Assembly: GCF_963675965.1 (NCBI RefSeq)
Contig: NZ_OY780935.1
Span: 1,248,001-1,312,000 of the forward strand
DNA from: an uncultured Celeribacter sp.
GTDB taxonomy: Bacteria; Pseudomonadota; Alphaproteobacteria; Rhodobacterales; Rhodobacteraceae
Direction: 5' to 3'
Length of the DNA stretch: 64,000 nucleotides
This document shows, in pieces, positions 24,394 to 31,781 of this stretch (position 1 is its first letter; every line of letters starts with the position of its first letter). A program made the translations under genes and the position numbers. The notes below the pieces were generated by a model. The model saw only the letters and a list, made by a program, of their open reading frames with translations. It had not been told where the DNA came from and ran no database searches.

Positions 24394-26670
24394 TTAGGCC
24401 ACGACACGGAGGAGGTTCCTAAGCGCCTCCGTGTCGATCCCTGACAATCGGAACAGCTCACGCGCAGTGGCGCTGTCCATGCACTCCCGCAAAACCTCAA
24501 TCTGGCCTCGGGTAAGTTCTTCGGGGTTCTCAAGCGCCCAGGAAGCAAGTTCCTCGTCGCTGCTAAAGGTGCGGCGGCGCGGGGCGATCGACGTGTTGTC
24601 GACGGCCAACTGGATCGGGCTGTGATCGACGGCCTCGATCGGCTCCGGCGTGACATCGAAGAACGACGCCTCGATGGTCTCGCTCTGATCGATCAGGTAA
24701 GGCGCATTTCGTTCGGCCTCGGCGCCTTCGATCTTGTCCTCAAGCCGCTTCTTGCGGGCGTTTGCGCGGGTCTCCAGCGCCTTCTCCTCATAGCTCAGCG
24801 GCACGTAGCGCTCTGCATTCGCCATGAAGCCCGCCACGCAGATGAGACGGCCAGGCTGCCCGGTCGAAACATCGAATTCCCGGACCCAGACCTTGTCGGC
24901 CTGATGGTAATCATAGCCGACCATGACCTTCTGCGTGTGATACCGCTCCAGTTCCATGTCGAAGTAGGTATTGGTGCCCCATTCAACTTGAGCGCGGCGC
25001 ACAGTGCGGATCTCGTAGGGGCGGAACAGATCGTCCACCTCGGCCTCATCGACGGGCACCGGCTGAAACCCCTTCTGGGCGTGCGCCTCCCAGCAGTCGT
25101 TCGGCGACATATGACGCATGCGTCCGGTTTCTGGGTCCTCGAACTTGGGCAGGCTGCTATGCGGCTTTGCGTTATAGTCTTCGACCTTCTCTTCGCAGAG
25201 GCGCACAAACTCTTGCCAGCTCGGCAAAGAACGCGAGAACCCGAACTCTTTCAACTCGCGACGGGTCAGCTTGTGGATTTTGTCCCCGGCCTCTTTGTCC
25301 ATATCCTGACCGATGTATGTCGGCAGCGCCTTGGCCAGTGGGTTCCAGACAGTACCGTTGATGATCTCAATCCGGCCCTTAGCCTGAGACCCATAGGGAG
25401 CCGCATGCATTTTGGTGATACCCAAACGACCCATGAGACCGCTCACATCGGCGTCCATCGCGTTGTTCTTGTAGCCAGGGCCTCGGTCCACGTAGAAGAT
25501 CGCCGGGATGCCATGGTTCACGCAGGAATTGCGCAAGGCTTCGGCGACCGAGCGCTGGTTTTCGGAGCGCGCCAGTGAAATACCGACGATCTTGCGCGTG
25601 ACCACATCCACAATGGTGGTGATTTCCGGGCGGATCGGGCGCTTTGTCACCGGGTCGGCGATCTCGGCATCAAAAGTCTTGCCGTCCCCCGAATAGATCG
25701 TGGTCGGCCACATGTCGTCGGTGGTGCGCGTCACATAAGCCAGCCTGGACCGCAGCGTCAGCATGCCCTCGCGCCCGACATTGCGCTCTATGTTGTTGAG
25801 CCTGTTTTTAAGGATGTGCTTCACTTGGTTAAGCGTGATGCGCTTTTCCTTGGGCGGATTTTCTTTGTTCAGGTACTCTTGGAGCGCTTCCGGCGCGGAG
25901 GGTTTAGAGCCGATTGCATAGTATTTGAGGAAGCCCGCAAAGCCCGGATGAATGGGCGCAGCGGCCTTGGGCGGTGTCGGCGCAAGCGCCGTGGCACCGG
26001 CCTCGTCGCGGGTCTTGAACCAGTCGTAAATCGCCCGACGCTTCACCGAGGCAGCACTCTTGCGATCATTCGCCAAAGTGATCCGAGCGGGGTCCAGACA
26101 GAAGCCATGATCGGCTGTCAGCAACAGAGGCTTTGCGAGGCTGGCTGCCTCATCAACTGTCAGGATTTGACCGGCATCGCGACGACGCTCGATATCCTGA
26201 CGGGTCTCATAATCCTCCTGCGCCTTGAGGAACTGGGTGATCCCCCAGGACCGCTTTTGGCCTTGCGAGATCGCGTAGCCGTCGATCGACTGAAGGACCT
26301 CGGCACGGGCCTCCATCACGGTGCGGGCACGTGAACCCAGCAAAGCGGCCTTCAGCGCATCCATTTTGGACCTGCCCGTAACGTGCCCCGCCGCCTGCGC
26401 TGCCTTCACCGCCTCCTTCATGGCGTGGCCCTCAATGACCATGACCACTTCGTCGGGCAGAAGCGTGAAGTGGTATTCCATGCCACCACCACGCCCCTTG
26501 CGCTTGCGGCAAAAGCGTTCGCCCATCACATGCCAGCTGCTCCGCTCGGCATAATCCCGCACACGTCGCTCTGTATGCGGGAAGTTCTTCATGCCGCGTG
26601 CCTTGGCGATTTCTGCCAGCTCACGGGCGCTATAGAATTCCTGGACGGCAAAGGAGGATAAATCGTTCAT
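24394..26670 (-). CDS. MuA-like DDE transposase
   Basis: 758 residues. The N-terminal 65 residues resemble the Mu DNA-binding winged domain (FYSARELAEIAKARGMKNFPHTERRVRDYAERSSW). An integrase-core domain spans about 315-480, with D329 (SGDGKTFD), D395 (FYVDRGPGYKN) and E435 (KGRIEIING); the first spacing of 66 residues matches MuA. A MuA-type C-terminal region follows. It cuts phage ends and joins them to target DNA in replicative transposition, with MuB. The gene overlaps the preceding stop by 4 bases. A short spacing between the second Asp and Glu (40) differs from Mu (56). Confidence 0.94.
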   Translation of the reverse strand: MNDLSSFAVQEFYSARELAEIAKARGMKNFPHTERRVRDYAERSSWHVMGERFCRKRKGRGGGMEYHFTLLPDEVVMVIEGHAMKEAVKAAQAAGHVTGRSKMDALKAALLGSRARTVMEARAEVLQSIDGYAISQGQKRSWGITQFLKAQEDYETRQDIERRRDAGQILTVDEAASLAKPLLLTADHGFCLDPARITLANDRKSAASVKRRAIYDWFKTRDEAGATALAPTPPKAAAPIHPGFAGFLKYYAIGSKPSAPEALQEYLNKENPPKEKRITLNQVKHILKNRLNNIERNVGREGMLTLRSRLAYVTRTTDDMWPTTIYSGDGKTFDAEIADPVTKRPIRPEITTIVDVVTRKIVGISLARSENQRSVAEALRNSCVNHGIPAIFYVDRGPGYKNNAMDADVSGLMGRLGITKMHAAPYGSQAKGRIEIINGTVWNPLAKALPTYIGQDMDKEAGDKIHKLTRRELKEFGFSRSLPSWQEFVRLCEEKVEDYNAKPHSSLPKFEDPETGRMRHMSPNDCWEAHAQKGFQPVPVDEAEVDDLFRPYEIRTVRRAQVEWGTNTYFDMELERYHTQKVMVGYDYHQADKVWVREFDVSTGQPGRLICVAGFMANAERYVPLSYEEKALETRANARKKRLEDKIEGAEAERNAPYLIDQSETIEASFFDVTPEPIEAVDHSPIQLAVDNTSIAPRRRTFSSDEELASWALENPEELTRGQIEVLRECMDSATARELFRLSGIDTEALRNLLRVVA

Positions 26671-27131
26671 CTGCGGGATTTCCTCTTAGCGATCAGAACC
26701 TGCTTTCTGGCTTCCATCTCTTCGATGTGATCATCCAAAAGGCGCTCTTCGATCATTTCTGCATACTGCTCTTCGATTACGGTCAGGCCGAATTCACCAG
26801 GAACAAACCCAAGCAGCTCACGAGCCCCCGTGACCTGCACCAACCCGATGAAAGCATCGAGCGGGATGCGGTGATCCGATGATCCTTCTGAAGACCACTT
26901 GTTCAGCATGGCCTCGGATACTTGGCGCCCAAGCCACGCGCTCAGCTCGCGGGCGATCTGTGCCCGTGTCATGCCATCGTCACGCGCGTCGCGCAGAGCC
27001 TGTCCGATGATGCGTGCTATCTTGTTGTCGAGCCGCCCACGTCCAATGACATCGGCGCTGTAGCCGACTGCCACCTTTGGCGGCTTGTAGTCGAACAGAT
27101 CCTTAGTCAGAGGGTCGCGATAGCGGGCCAT
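26667..27131 (-). CDS. early phage protein with HTH-like segment, before MuA (154 aa)
   Basis: The middle contains DDGMTRAQIARELSAWLGRQVSEAMLNKWSSEG, which reads as a helix-turn-helix. The C-terminus is a charged helix (AEMIEERLLDDHIEEMEARKQVLIAKRKSRR). A protein of this size often precedes the A gene in Mu-like Pseudomonas and Rhodobacter phages. Its stop overlaps the MuA start (ATGA), so the two are coupled. Function unknown. Confidence 0.75.
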   Translation of the reverse strand: MARYRDPLTKDLFDYKPPKVAVGYSADVIGRGRLDNKIARIIGQALRDARDDGMTRAQIARELSAWLGRQVSEAMLNKWSSEGSSDHRIPLDAFIGLVQVTGARELLGFVPGEFGLTVIEEQYAEMIEERLLDDHIEEMEARKQVLIAKRKSRR

Positions 27132-27140
27132 TTTTTCACC

Positions 27141-27392
27141 TCATGCCCCGTAGATCACGGACAGGCAGTCCGCGATCTGCTCGGTGATGCCGGTGGCGAC
27201 CAGAACGTTGAGCTCATCTGCGATCTGTTCGCAGAGCTTCGTGTGCGTCTCGACCGCCTTGAAAATCGCGATCTGATCGCCCCGCTCAAAGAGCCAGACC
27301 GATTTCGCCTCCTGAGCCTGGCGCACCAGCTCAAGGACATGCTCGAACCGATCTTTCGGGCCGAGTGATTGGATTGCTGGGTGAATGCTCAT
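27141..27392 (-). CDS. small early phage protein (83 aa)
   Basis: Helical (LVRQAQEAKSVWLFERGDQIAIFKAVETHTKLCEQIADELNVLV). It shares a TGATG overlap with the ParB-like gene's stop, so it is translated with it. It has no recognised family. Confidence 0.65.
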   Translation of the reverse strand: MSIHPAIQSLGPKDRFEHVLELVRQAQEAKSVWLFERGDQIAIFKAVETHTKLCEQIADELNVLVATGITEQIADCLSVIYGA

Positions 27393-28225
27393 CAGATCCG
27401 CCCCGCAGCCTTGAGGGCGGAAATCACACGCTCCTCATTTTCCAGCACCAGCCGCGAAAAGCTCGCATCCGGCAGGGATTTGATATTCTCGGAGAGTGCA
27501 GTGAACTTGCGCTCGAACGCATCGGCCACCACCCCGCCTTCAAGCGCCTGCAACGCACCAGCCACATTGCTGACAGGGCTGTCGGTATCCATCACCAGAT
27601 CGAGCACACGCTCCTGACGCACCGGCGACAGGTCCGCGAGCGCTTTCAGCTCGGTTTGCTTCTTCGCCATATCCGTGCCGACAAGGCGGCTGCGCGTGTC
27701 GGGCGTGAGGCCAGCCCAGATGTTCACGGCAAGCTCAATCGTGCGCTTGGATAGGCCGATTTTCTCGGCCACCGTGCGGGCAAATCCGAAGATTTCGGGG
27801 ACATCCTCGGAAAGACGCAAAGTTTGCGTCTTTGGTGATTTCTTGCCATGGGCAGTCTCGGGATGCATCCGCTCCCAGACCTGCTTCAGCTCATAAAGAT
27901 GCTGACACCGGTCGAGCACGATCAGCTCGCCGCGCCCAAGGTTTTCCATCACCTCTTCAAGGCGCGCCTCGTCTGCGGTCGAAGCTTCAGAGATCCGCGC
28001 CGGGATTTCGGTAAGGCCGAGGATCTGAAACGCGCCGATACGGTGACGCCCCGCAACAAGCTCATAGCGATCACCAACCGGGCGCACAGTGATGGGATGG
28101 ATCAGACCTTGCACACGGATCATATCCGCAAGACCGGCCACCAAGTCCATATTAAGAGACCGTGCACGATTGTCAGGGATGTCAATGAGATCGAGAGGAA
28201 GATCGAGGTAGCGATCAGTGGTCAT
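27392..28225 (-). CDS. ParB-like protein
   Basis: 277 residues. The ParB/Srx-like N-terminal domain carries the GRHRIGAF motif (59-66; the CTP-binding box of ParB proteins) and ENLGRGEL (94-101), followed by a DNA-binding region (VPEIFGFARTVAEKIGLSKRTIELAVNIWAGL). A C-terminal helical region ends SRLVLENEERVISALKAAGRI. Such stand-alone ParB-like genes occur in the early region of some Mu-like phages, unlinked to ParA. It may act as a CTP-dependent DNA clamp in transposition or transcription, but this is inference. Confidence 0.88.
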   Translation of the reverse strand: MTTDRYLDLPLDLIDIPDNRARSLNMDLVAGLADMIRVQGLIHPITVRPVGDRYELVAGRHRIGAFQILGLTEIPARISEASTADEARLEEVMENLGRGELIVLDRCQHLYELKQVWERMHPETAHGKKSPKTQTLRLSEDVPEIFGFARTVAEKIGLSKRTIELAVNIWAGLTPDTRSRLVGTDMAKKQTELKALADLSPVRQERVLDLVMDTDSPVSNVAGALQALEGGVVADAFERKFTALSENIKSLPDASFSRLVLENEERVISALKAAGRI

Positions 28226-28292
28226 ATTTTGCCTGTATGTTCTGAAAACCTGCCCCCGCAGGATCGCGGAGGCATGAGTATTAGGCGGGGCG

Positions 28293-28445
28293 TCAGAGAA
28301 CGCCGATCAGGTGCAGGAAGTGCAGCCACCAGATGAGGGCGAGCCCCATCGTGAAGAGCATGAGCTGCGCCCCCGGCATGCGTAGGCTGACCGCAGCGAA
28401 GAACACCACAACCTCAGCACTCCACATGAGAAGAAAGGCGATCAT
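28293..28445 (-). CDS. small two-TM membrane protein (50 aa)
   Basis: Translation starts MIAFLLMWSAEVVVFFAAVSL and continues with a second hydrophobic run (MLFTMGLALIWWLHFLHLIGVL). The ATG at 28445 overlaps the stop of the 72-aa upstream gene (ATGA), so this short frame is very likely real despite its size. Role unknown. Small membrane proteins in the Mu early region have been linked to host takeover or exclusion, which is a guess here. Confidence 0.72.
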   Translation of the reverse strand: MIAFLLMWSAEVVVFFAAVSLRMPGAQLMLFTMGLALIWWLHFLHLIGVL

Positions 28446-28660
28446 GACAACCGCTCCAGCACCTCGGCCCGCGCTCCGTCCTCGATCATGGCGCAGAGGT
28501 CCGCATGCATCTTCTCAAGAAGATCGACATACAGAGCCGTCGCATTGTCCCGCACCTGTCCTGGAAGATCGTGATCTTTCGCGATATCGGCCTGAACCTG
28601 AGCGCTTTTGGCGTTCTGAAAAACGACCGACATGCGATAAAACAAAGGTTCACGCGCCAT
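28442..28660 (-). CDS. small early phage protein (72 aa)
   Basis: Helical protein (MAREPLFYRMSVVFQNAKSAQVQADIAKDHDL...YVDLLEKMHADLCAMIEDGARAEVLERLS). It overlaps both neighbours by 1-4 bases. Start at ATG 28660 (a GTG one codon earlier is possible). No family recognised. Confidence 0.65.
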   Translation of the reverse strand: MAREPLFYRMSVVFQNAKSAQVQADIAKDHDLPGQVRDNATALYVDLLEKMHADLCAMIEDGARAEVLERLS

Positions 28661-28791
28661 CACGGATGCCCCCCATACGACAGCCCCGCGATCACGATCA
28701 CGAAAAGGGCAATACCGCCGATCAGATCGCGCTCGAAGCTCTGCTCCACCTGGTCATGCAGACGAACAAGACGATCGAAGAACTCACGCAT
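28660..28791 (-). CDS. small single-TM protein (43 aa)
   Basis: MREFFDRLVRLHDQVEQSFERDLIGGIALFVIVIAGLSYGGHP: charged amphipathic start and a C-terminal membrane helix. The ATG at 28791 overlaps the upstream gene's stop, and its stop overlaps the next start. A longer frame upstream is not favoured. Confidence 0.6.
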   Translation of the reverse strand: MREFFDRLVRLHDQVEQSFERDLIGGIALFVIVIAGLSYGGHP

Positions 28792-29089
28792 GGGCGACCT
28801 CTTTGACCGGCATGTCAGGAAGCGTGACCGGGCGAACAACCTGACGCACGGCCTGAGCCAGCACCAAATCTTCCGCAATAGCCTCGCGGCCAGCCTGCTC
28901 TTCAGCCTCTTCGATCAGGAACTCGCGCAGCCCGCGCAAGGAAAGCGACAACCGGGAAAGCGTCTCCGGATCGGGGCGCAAACCGCCCGCGAGATAGGCA
29001 ATGACCTCCCCGACATCACGGGCGGAAGAGGTGAAGCCTTGGGAGCTCTTGTCAAACCCCGGCATCGCATTGGACGAAATCGCGCTCAT
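28784..29089 (-). CDS. early phage protein of unknown function (101 aa)
   Basis: Mostly helical, acidic (ARDVGEVIAYLAGGLRPDPETLSRLSLSLRGLREFLIEEAEEQ). Its ATG overlaps the Ner-like stop. It is the second gene of the early operon after Ner, so its product should appear early after induction. Family unknown. Confidence 0.65.
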   Translation of the reverse strand: MSAISSNAMPGFDKSSQGFTSSARDVGEVIAYLAGGLRPDPETLSRLSLSLRGLREFLIEEAEEQAGREAIAEDLVLAQAVRQVVRPVTLPDMPVKEVAHA

Positions 29090-29379
29090 GCCGCCACCTC
29101 TTTGTCAGCGGCCCGCTGCGCTTTTGCCCTTGCGATCAGGGACTCATTTTCGGCAGAAAGGAGGCGAGACTTCCGAATGGGATAGCGATCCGGGAACAGC
29201 TCCGCCGGTTTCACACCGAGAAACTCGGCAAGCGCTTTTTCCGCACGGCGGCTGCCGCGTGTCCACACGTTACGCATGACGCTGTGATTGATGCCCTTGA
29301 GATCGGCAAGACCAGTCAGGGTCATGCCGCGTTCTTCAAGGGCGCATTTAATCTTGGGCTTGGTCCAAGTCGCTCCCAT
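29086..29379 (-). CDS. Ner-like DNA-binding regulator
   Basis: 97 residues from ATG 29379 (AGGAGA upstream). MGATWTKPKIKCALEERGMTLTGLADLKGINHSVMRNVWTRGSRRAEKALAEFLG is the winged-helix Ner/Nlp pattern; residues 20-75 hold the helix-turn-helix. In Mu, Ner binds between the divergent early and repressor promoters and shuts both down after induction. It is the first gene of the leftward early operon, next to the operator region. Confidence 0.9.
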   Translation of the reverse strand: MGATWTKPKIKCALEERGMTLTGLADLKGINHSVMRNVWTRGSRRAEKALAEFLGVKPAELFPDRYPIRKSRLLSAENESLIARAKAQRAADKEVAA

Positions 29380-29415
29380 AGGAAAGTCTCCTGTTAAGGG
29401 CCGATGTTGGCGCAT

Positions 29416-29532
29416 CGGCTTTTTTCAGAAAGTTGTGCAACAAACGCCGCCGCCTTCGGGTGGCGGCTAAAATATAAATGTCGATTTTAATCTATAATAT
29501 CAAGATAAAAATCGACTGGAGGTCGAATAAAG
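29416..29532. promoter_or_regulatory. divergent early/repressor control region
   Basis: 117 bases between Ner (minus) and the repressor (plus). It holds the inverted pair GTCGATTTTA (29480-29489) and TAAAAATCGAC (29506-29516), with TATAAT (29493-29498) between them. The minus strand also has TTGATA near 29499-29504, a good -35 for the early operon. A GC hairpin (GCCGCC/GGCGGC around 29448-29466) lies to its left. The A/T-rich centre flanked by the dyad is the likely site of repressor and Ner action. Confidence 0.7.
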
Positions 29533-30255
29533 TTGGCTGTTCCTGAGAAATATGCGCCAGACGAATACCGTTCAGCTCTGGGAAGACGCATTGAACAGGC
29601 TGTCTCTAAGGCAAAAAATAAAGGAGATGTGGCTTACTGCGCAGGCATATCGACGGAGCAGCTGAACAAATGGATAAAGGGGAACGTGAAAGTGCCCGCA
29701 GATGGGTTGCGAGCCATTTCCATGTACACAAATGTCGATTTTAGTTGGCTTGTAACCGGTGAAAGTGAGGCCAACTCCACTCTCGACGAGGGGAAAGATC
29801 GCGCCTCAAGTAGGCAACTCACTGCAGAAGCCACAGGACGGGGTATGATCAACCTTCCCCTGTATTCTGTAGAAGCCTCCGCCGGTCACGGTTCCCTACC
29901 CGCCACAGAAGAGGTCCTTGATCAGGTTGCCTTTCAGGAAAGCTTCCTGCGCGATCTCGGCGCGCACCCGTTCAAATGCTCGATCATATGGGCCAAGGGC
30001 GACAGCATGCAGCCTACAATCCCTGACGGATCGATTCTCATCGTCGATCTCAGCCAGAATGAAATCAACAATGGCTGCCTCTATGTCTTCAATGTGGATG
30101 GCGATCTCTTGGTGAAGCGCGCCAGGCGCAAACTCGACAGCTCGATCGAGCTGATTTCAGACAATAACCTTTACGCAACCGAAACCGTCAGCAAATCCGA
30201 CCTGGACCAGCTCCGCGTGATCGGCCGTGTGGTCTATTTTTGCAGGACACCATGA
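29533..30255 (+). CDS. phage repressor, HTH plus S24 (LexA-like) autoproteolysis domain
   Basis: 240 residues starting with TTG, with GGAGG 11 bases upstream. The N-terminal third has a HTH (residues 30-53, GDVAYCAGISTEQLNKWIKG). The C-terminal half is an S24 domain: Ala117-Gly118 (ASAGHG) as the probable cleavage bond, Ser158 in GDSMQP and Lys195 in LLVKRAR, with the 37-residue Ser-Lys spacing of LexA. Known for the family: RecA-stimulated self-cleavage induces lysis after DNA damage, unlike the Mu c repressor. It is divergent from Ner and is probably its own regulator. Confidence 0.9.
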   Translation: MAVPEKYAPDEYRSALGRRIEQAVSKAKNKGDVAYCAGISTEQLNKWIKGNVKVPADGLRAISMYTNVDFSWLVTGESEANSTLDEGKDRASSRQLTAEATGRGMINLPLYSVEASAGHGSLPATEEVLDQVAFQESFLRDLGAHPFKCSIIWAKGDSMQPTIPDGSILIVDLSQNEINNGCLYVFNVDGDLLVKRARRKLDSSIELISDNNLYATETVSKSDLDQLRVIGRVVYFCRTP

Positions 30256-30641
30256 TGAAGCTATTTCCGATATTGGTTCTTTGCGCAGGCGCAGCGAGCG
30301 CTCAAGATCACAGTACCAAGACCTTTTCAGAGCATGATTTTCAGGTGGTGAAGAGGTCTATATCTCTGCTTGCTCGGGACCCTGAAAGCATAGTTGTGAC
30401 ACGCCTTTGGGTGCAGGAGGGAAAGTTTGAATACAAGGTCATTTGTGGGGCCGTGAACGCAAAAAATGCGTATGGCGGATACACTGGAGAGCAGCTGTTC
30501 ACAGCTATGTATGCGGTAAACGAGGAGCATATCGAACATATTAAGTTTGCGGATCAGGACATCTCCCCGCAGGCAATCGTATATGGCTGCAAAGATAGAG
30601 GCATGCTCCATGAGCAGTTCCAGCGCATTGATGTCGAGTGA
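30252..30641 (+). CDS. small secreted or periplasmic protein of unknown function (129 aa)
   Basis: The start ATGATGAAGC overlaps the repressor stop. Residues 1-22 form a signal peptide (MKLFPILVLCAGAASAQ). The rest has no known domain, with a conserved-looking VICGAVNAKNAYGGYTGEQLF stretch and two cysteines that could pair. It is co-transcribed with the repressor, so it is expressed in the lysogen, the usual pattern of a phage lysogenic-conversion cargo gene. No role assigned. GC is lower than the phage core. Confidence 0.65.
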   Translation: MMKLFPILVLCAGAASAQDHSTKTFSEHDFQVVKRSISLLARDPESIVVTRLWVQEGKFEYKVICGAVNAKNAYGGYTGEQLFTAMYAVNEEHIEHIKFADQDISPQAIVYGCKDRGMLHEQFQRIDVE

Positions 30642-30812
30642 TCACTCTTTGCCTGTCGCACGCCTCATGCGACGGATCGCACGGCGCATGATCTTTGTGC
30701 GCTCCTCGCGGTCATATTGAATAAGCTGTTTTCGCCGCTCTATACGCGCCTCAAGAACCGCAAGTCGTTGTTTTTCTTCATCATTGGCTTTATCTCGCCA
30801 ATTTACGTGCAT
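30642..30812 (-). CDS. small basic protein, minus strand, end of prophage (56 aa)
   Basis: MHVNWRDKANDEEKQRLAVLEARIERRKQLIQYDREERTKIMRRAIRRMRRATGKE: highly charged helix with a basic end. It ends exactly where the preceding plus-strand gene ends. A GTG at 30827 is an alternative start. It may be a small DNA- or RNA-binding protein; the coding call is moderate because the ribosome site is weak. Confidence 0.5.
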   Translation of the reverse strand: MHVNWRDKANDEEKQRLAVLEARIERRKQLIQYDREERTKIMRRAIRRMRRATGKE

Positions 30813-30820
30813 GTCATCTC

Positions 30821-30954
30821 GGTGCACAAATCACCTCATATTCCCGGTTTTCCCTTTATTTACGGCACTACCATACACCTGAAACTGGTGCACAAAAATT
30901 TTCCTCTAGAAATCCTGACAGGTGAAATGTGAGAATGTTCACGGTAAGTTCTCA
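30821..30954. promoter_or_regulatory. intergenic control region before the methylase
   Basis: The decamer GGTGCACAAA occurs at 30821-30830 and again at 30887-30896. Further right is the inverted pair TGAGAA (30930-30935) and TTCTCA (30949-30954), 21 bases before the methylase start. These could be regulator binding sites or outer transposase sites. The region is AT-rich. Confidence 0.45.
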
Positions 30955-30974
30955 TCAATATGATGGAGAACAAC

Positions 30975-31781
30975 ATGAAACAAGTGAACCCGACAGCCCC
31001 TGTAGCTCCATGGCTCGGCGGCAAACGCAACCTCGCCAAGCGCATTTGCTCTGTGATCGATCAGACGCCATGCACCACATACGCCGAGCCGTTTGTTGGC
31101 ATGGGTGGCGTATTCCTACGCCGTCACACACGTCCGCGTGCTGAAGTCATCAATGACAAGGCCCGTGATGTCGCAAACCTCTTTCGAATCTTGCAGCGTC
31201 ACTACCCTCAGTTTCTGGAAACCCTGCGTTTCCAGCTTACGATCCGCTCAGAATTCGAGCGCCTTGTTGCGACCGATCCAGATACCCTGACGGACCTCGA
31301 ACGTGCAGGGCGCTTTCTCTATCTGCAGCGAACCGCATTCGGAGGGAAGGTCTCTGGCCGCAACTTCGGTGTGTCAAAAGATCGTCCTGGCCGGTTCAAC
31401 CTGACGACACTTGAGCCAATGCTTGAAGAGCTACACTCGCGCCTGTCTGGTGTAGTGATCGAATGCCTCGATTGGACTGCATTTATCACTCGCTATGACA
31501 GCCAAAACACCTTCTTCTATCTCGATCCTCCATATTGGGGATGCGAAGATGATTATGGCAAATCCATGTTTGATCAAACCGACTTCACGGCAATGGCGAA
31601 CCAATTGTTGCAGATCGACGGACGTTTTTTGCTCTCACTGAATGACGCTCAGGAAGTTCGAGATATTTTTGCCGGCTTTTTCATTCACCAGGTGTCGACA
31701 AGCTACTCTGTTGGCGGCAGGAGTGTGCCGCGCGGTGAGCTTTTGATCTCAAACTTTTGCCTGTCAGAAACTTGGCAATAG
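30975..31781 (+). CDS. dam: Dam-type N6-adenine DNA methyltransferase (class D12)
   Basis: 268 residues. ATG 30975 is chosen because GGAG lies 8 bases upstream. Motifs: APWLGGKRNL (11-20, motif X), AEPFVGMGGVF (37-47, motif I, AdoMet binding), and DPPY (184-187, motif IV, catalytic). It most likely methylates adenine, possibly in GATC, but the target cannot be read. It sits between the repressor and the prophage end, as a cargo gene. Possible roles: protecting phage DNA against host restriction, comparable in purpose to Mu mom, or changing host methylation. Confidence 0.9.
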   Translation: MKQVNPTAPVAPWLGGKRNLAKRICSVIDQTPCTTYAEPFVGMGGVFLRRHTRPRAEVINDKARDVANLFRILQRHYPQFLETLRFQLTIRSEFERLVATDPDTLTDLERAGRFLYLQRTAFGGKVSGRNFGVSKDRPGRFNLTTLEPMLEELHSRLSGVVIECLDWTAFITRYDSQNTFFYLDPPYWGCEDDYGKSMFDQTDFTAMANQLLQIDGRFLLSLNDAQEVRDIFAGFFIHQVSTSYSVGGRSVPRGELLISNFCLSETWQ

